The position numbers were made by a program, and so were the translations under genes. Positions 40,235-41,985 of a DNA stretch of 41,985 nucleotides are shown one piece after another. This stretch comes from CAYWFF01 sp964458085 (lineage in GTDB: Bacteria; Patescibacteriota; Microgenomatia; UBA8517): NCBI GenBank assembly GCA_964458085.1, contig CAYWFF010000006.1, positions 1-41,985 of the forward strand, given 5' to 3'. Positions within the stretch are counted from its first letter, which is position 1; each line of letters opens with the position of its first letter. The notes below the pieces were generated by a model, which ran no database searches, was not told the DNA's origin, and saw only the letters and a program-made list of their open reading frames with translations.

Positions 40235-40921
40235 TTACGTTTTTAATTGCTTATCTTGTCTTGCGATAAGCTGGGGCGAATCATTTTGGGGATTATTTAC
40301 CTTTAAAGAAACCGGCCAGCATTCCATTTTTGCATCAGGAAACGGTTTTAATAGGTTTAGGATGTAATTTAGCTCAGTCTTTTCGTCTAAATATTTGGTT
40401 TCTTCGGAAGTCTCAAGTATCACCGGCATTCTATTGTGGATTTTTCCCATTGTTTTATTTGGAGTAGTTGTAATAATTGCATAAGTCAGGATTTCGTGAC
40501 CCTCCGCATCTTTCCAAACATCGTAAATTCCTGCAAATGAAAATATGTTCTGATCTTTGACTCTTATAAACCACGGGAACTTTTCTTCCTTGTTTTCCAA
40601 ATTTAGTTTTTTCCACTCGTAAAATCCGGTAGCAGGAATTAAACACCGCTGGGTGCGTATCGGTTTTCTGAACGACGGTTTTTTTTCTATGTCTTCCGCT
40701 CGGGCATTGATCATTTTGTATCCGATTCGCGGATCTTTTGCCCAAAAAGGTACAAGTCCCCATTTCATAAGATAAATTCCCACCGGACTTCTTTTGGCAA
40801 CAACGGGGTTAATGGTTCCGGGTGCAATATTGAAAGAAGCGTCAATCGTCGGAAGCGGATTGTACGGATTATATCTTTCTCCCAATTCTTTAGTCTTTTC
40901 AAATGTATACCGGCCGCACAT
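40235..40921 (-). CDS. SRAP protein (YedK/HMCES family)
   Basis: SRAP proteins form a covalent thiazolidine crosslink to abasic sites in single-stranded DNA and shield them. All catalytic residues are present in this 228-residue protein: C2 right after Met (MCGRYTF), N72 (INARAED), E102 (GFYEW) and H162 (IHNRMP). Met removal is needed to expose C2. It follows a small membrane protein gene by 5 bases and is convergent with the permease gene. Confidence 0.95.
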   Translation of the reverse strand: MCGRYTFEKTKELGERYNPYNPLPTIDASFNIAPGTINPVVAKRSPVGIYLMKWGLVPFWAKDPRIGYKMINARAEDIEKKPSFRKPIRTQRCLIPATGFYEWKKLNLENKEEKFPWFIRVKDQNIFSFAGIYDVWKDAEGHEILTYAIITTTPNKTMGKIHNRMPVILETSEETKYLDEKTELNYILNLLKPFPDAKMECWPVSLKVNNPQNDSPQLIARQDKQLKT

Positions 40922-40926
40922 GTATT

Positions 40927-41169
40927 TTACTTCCTACGGGAAATTAGAAATCCAATAAATCCACCGATTATTCCAAACAAAAAAGGCAAGAACGTACCTA
41001 CCAAAAATACTGAACCGGAATAAAAATATTGTCCTTCAGAAAACCCTTGTGACTGACGAAATCCGATATTATATAAAAGGTCACTTGTTAAAAGTGAAGG
41101 AGAAAAAAAGTAAACTATTGTACCCAAAAGTATCCCAACCAGACTGCCTTGTGCAATTTGTTTATTCAT
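40927..41169 (-). CDS. Small membrane protein upstream of SRAP
   Basis: This 80-residue protein has two membrane segments: about 6-24 (AQGSLVGILLGTIVYFF) and about 52-76 (SVFLVGTFLPFLFGIIGGFIGFLI), with an RRK end. No family is recognised. TATACT (41181-41176) ends 6 bases before the ATG. The SRAP gene follows 5 bases after its stop, so the two form an operon. Confidence 0.7.
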   Translation of the reverse strand: MNKQIAQGSLVGILLGTIVYFFSPSLLTSDLLYNIGFRQSQGFSEGQYFYSGSVFLVGTFLPFLFGIIGGFIGFLISRRK

Positions 41170-41230
41170 TTAGTTAGTATACAGCTTTTACCGCACAAAT
41201 GTTATTATTTAAAATAAGTAAAATCAAAAT

Positions 41231-41985
41231 ATGACAGTTAACAAGATTTATTTTCCATATCCGGTAAGACATGGCGGTTTATTTAAATACCGCCATGAAG
41301 TTGTCAACCATTACAAAAATGATACTAGTAAAAACGCTAACGAACCTTTTGTTTTTCGAGATACGCTGCCTGATGCTGCAAAGATCCACGAACTTTTCCA
41401 ACTTATTGCAAAAGATAATTTTTCTAAAGAATATTTAGGATCACTTCTGACCGATGAGGATAAATGGAAATTCACCGGCAGTGTCTCCGATATTGATAAT
41501 ATATACGAAGGACTAGCTGAAATGCTTCGGGAAAATTTGCAAAATGTGTATTTTATGACAAATACCGGAGGACATCATGCCGACAATTCCCGCTATGAGC
41601 TTTTTTGTCCCATCAACCACCTCTTTTTTATGGTTGAACTTTTGAACTATCACGCGAACTTTCCTCACATCAAGTGGGTAGATATGGATGCCCATTTCGG
41701 CAATGGAGATAAAAAAATGTGGGACGATTATAAACATAAAATGAGTAATGAAGAAAACAATGTTTCAGGGTACTCTTTCCATAATGATGCGGGAGTTCTG
41801 GAAGTTGAAGGTTATACAGCAAGAAATTATCCCAAAGATATCTCAAATGAAGATTTCTTGGCATTAATTAATGACACAGTAAAACTTTCTGGGAACGATC
41901 GATACTTAATTCTCTTTTTTGGGACTGATATTTTTCGTGGGGATTATGGCGATAATAGCGCATTAACCACTGAACTTATCCCGCA
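41231..41985 (+). CDS. Histone-deacetylase-fold enzyme, partial (runs off the window)
   Basis: An ATG at 41231 opens a frame of at least 251 residues that continues past the window end. It matches the HDAC/AcuC arginase-fold deacetylases: the paired active-site histidines H115-H116 (TGGHHADNS), zinc ligands D153 and H155 in VDMDAHFGNGD, and D223 in FFGTDIFRGD. The second His of the usual DxHHGNG is Phe here. Such enzymes remove acyl groups from lysine or small amines. TAAAAT ends 6 bases before the ATG, again predicting a leaderless mRNA. Confidence 0.8.
   Translation, partial: MTVNKIYFPYPVRHGGLFKYRHEVVNHYKNDTSKNANEPFVFRDTLPDAAKIHELFQLIAKDNFSKEYLGSLLTDEDKWKFTGSVSDIDNIYEGLAEMLRENLQNVYFMTNTGGHHADNSRYELFCPINHLFFMVELLNYHANFPHIKWVDMDAHFGNGDKKMWDDYKHKMSNEENNVSGYSFHNDAGVLEVEGYTARNYPKDISNEDFLALINDTVKLSGNDRYLILFFGTDIFRGDYGDNSALTTELIP

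Noticed and set aside
41270..41297. Perfect 9-bp hairpin CATGGCGGT / ACCGCCATG near the start of the deacetylase gene
   Set aside because: It lies within conserved-looking coding sequence (HGGLFKYRHE), has no T-run, and is probably a chance result of codon content.

Overview
The window looks like a chromosomal segment of a small-genome bacterium of the Candidate Phyla Radiation, probably Microgenomates-like. The lineage is an inference from gene style: a dispersed ribosomal-protein cluster with lysine-rich N-terminal extensions, very short or absent 5' leaders, many small secreted Pro/Thr-rich proteins, and glycan enzymes beside a minimal core. TGA is used as a normal stop, so this is not a lineage with recoded TGA. 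No transposase, integrase, rRNA, tRNA or CRISPR array was seen.

Region 1 (1-12.4 kb) holds the universal secE-nusG-rplK-rplA-rplJ-rplL series, all on the minus strand and in canonical order, but broken by two blocks of unrelated genes. One block (1984-4794) carries an HD-GYP-like protein, a divergent sigma-70-like factor and an HTH protein. The other (6659-9147) carries a secreted coiled-coil protein, a small membrane protein and a sensorless histidine kinase with a receiver-only regulator. rplJ is preceded by a recognisable L10 leader with an intrinsic terminator. A GxxExxY nuclease gene is bracketed by inverted arrays of a degenerate ATTCGTG repeat, and rnhB and rpsU follow.

Region 2 (12.5-19.8 kb) has small secreted or charged proteins, one behind an attenuator-like leader with a possible 16-codon leader peptide. 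It also has a RelA/SpoT-like protein that keeps the hydrolase domain but has no recognisable synthetase, a DUF1861 protein, an MFS transporter and a guanylate-kinase-like protein.

Region 3 (19.8-34.3 kb) is a cell-surface polysaccharide region. A tightly overlapping operon encodes a Thr/Pro-rich membrane protein, a GH8 glucanase, a cellulose-synthase-like GT2 enzyme without PilZ, and a GT-C transferase. A secreted GH5 enzyme, a DUF5060-type glycosidase and a GT4 transferase follow, interspersed with a peptidase S51, a Pro-rich membrane protein, Hsp20 and a UPF0200-like P-loop protein.

Region 4 (34.4-42 kb) is rich in stress functions: a DUF892 ferritin-like protein, two ArsR regulators with near-identical operators, a GerMN protein, a four-base-overlapping pair of a bacterial eRF1/Pelota-like protein (baeRF, the family that includes Balon) with a short HPF/RaiA ribosome hibernation factor, a NUDIX hydrolase, an ArsR-thioredoxin-permease operon, an SRAP protein and a partial HDAC-like deacetylase.

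A theme across the window is that most first genes of transcripts have a -10 box only 5-10 bases upstream of the start codon, so their mRNAs should be leaderless or nearly so. Strong Shine-Dalgarno sequences are kept for rplL, rplK, rpsU, hsp20 and a few others.
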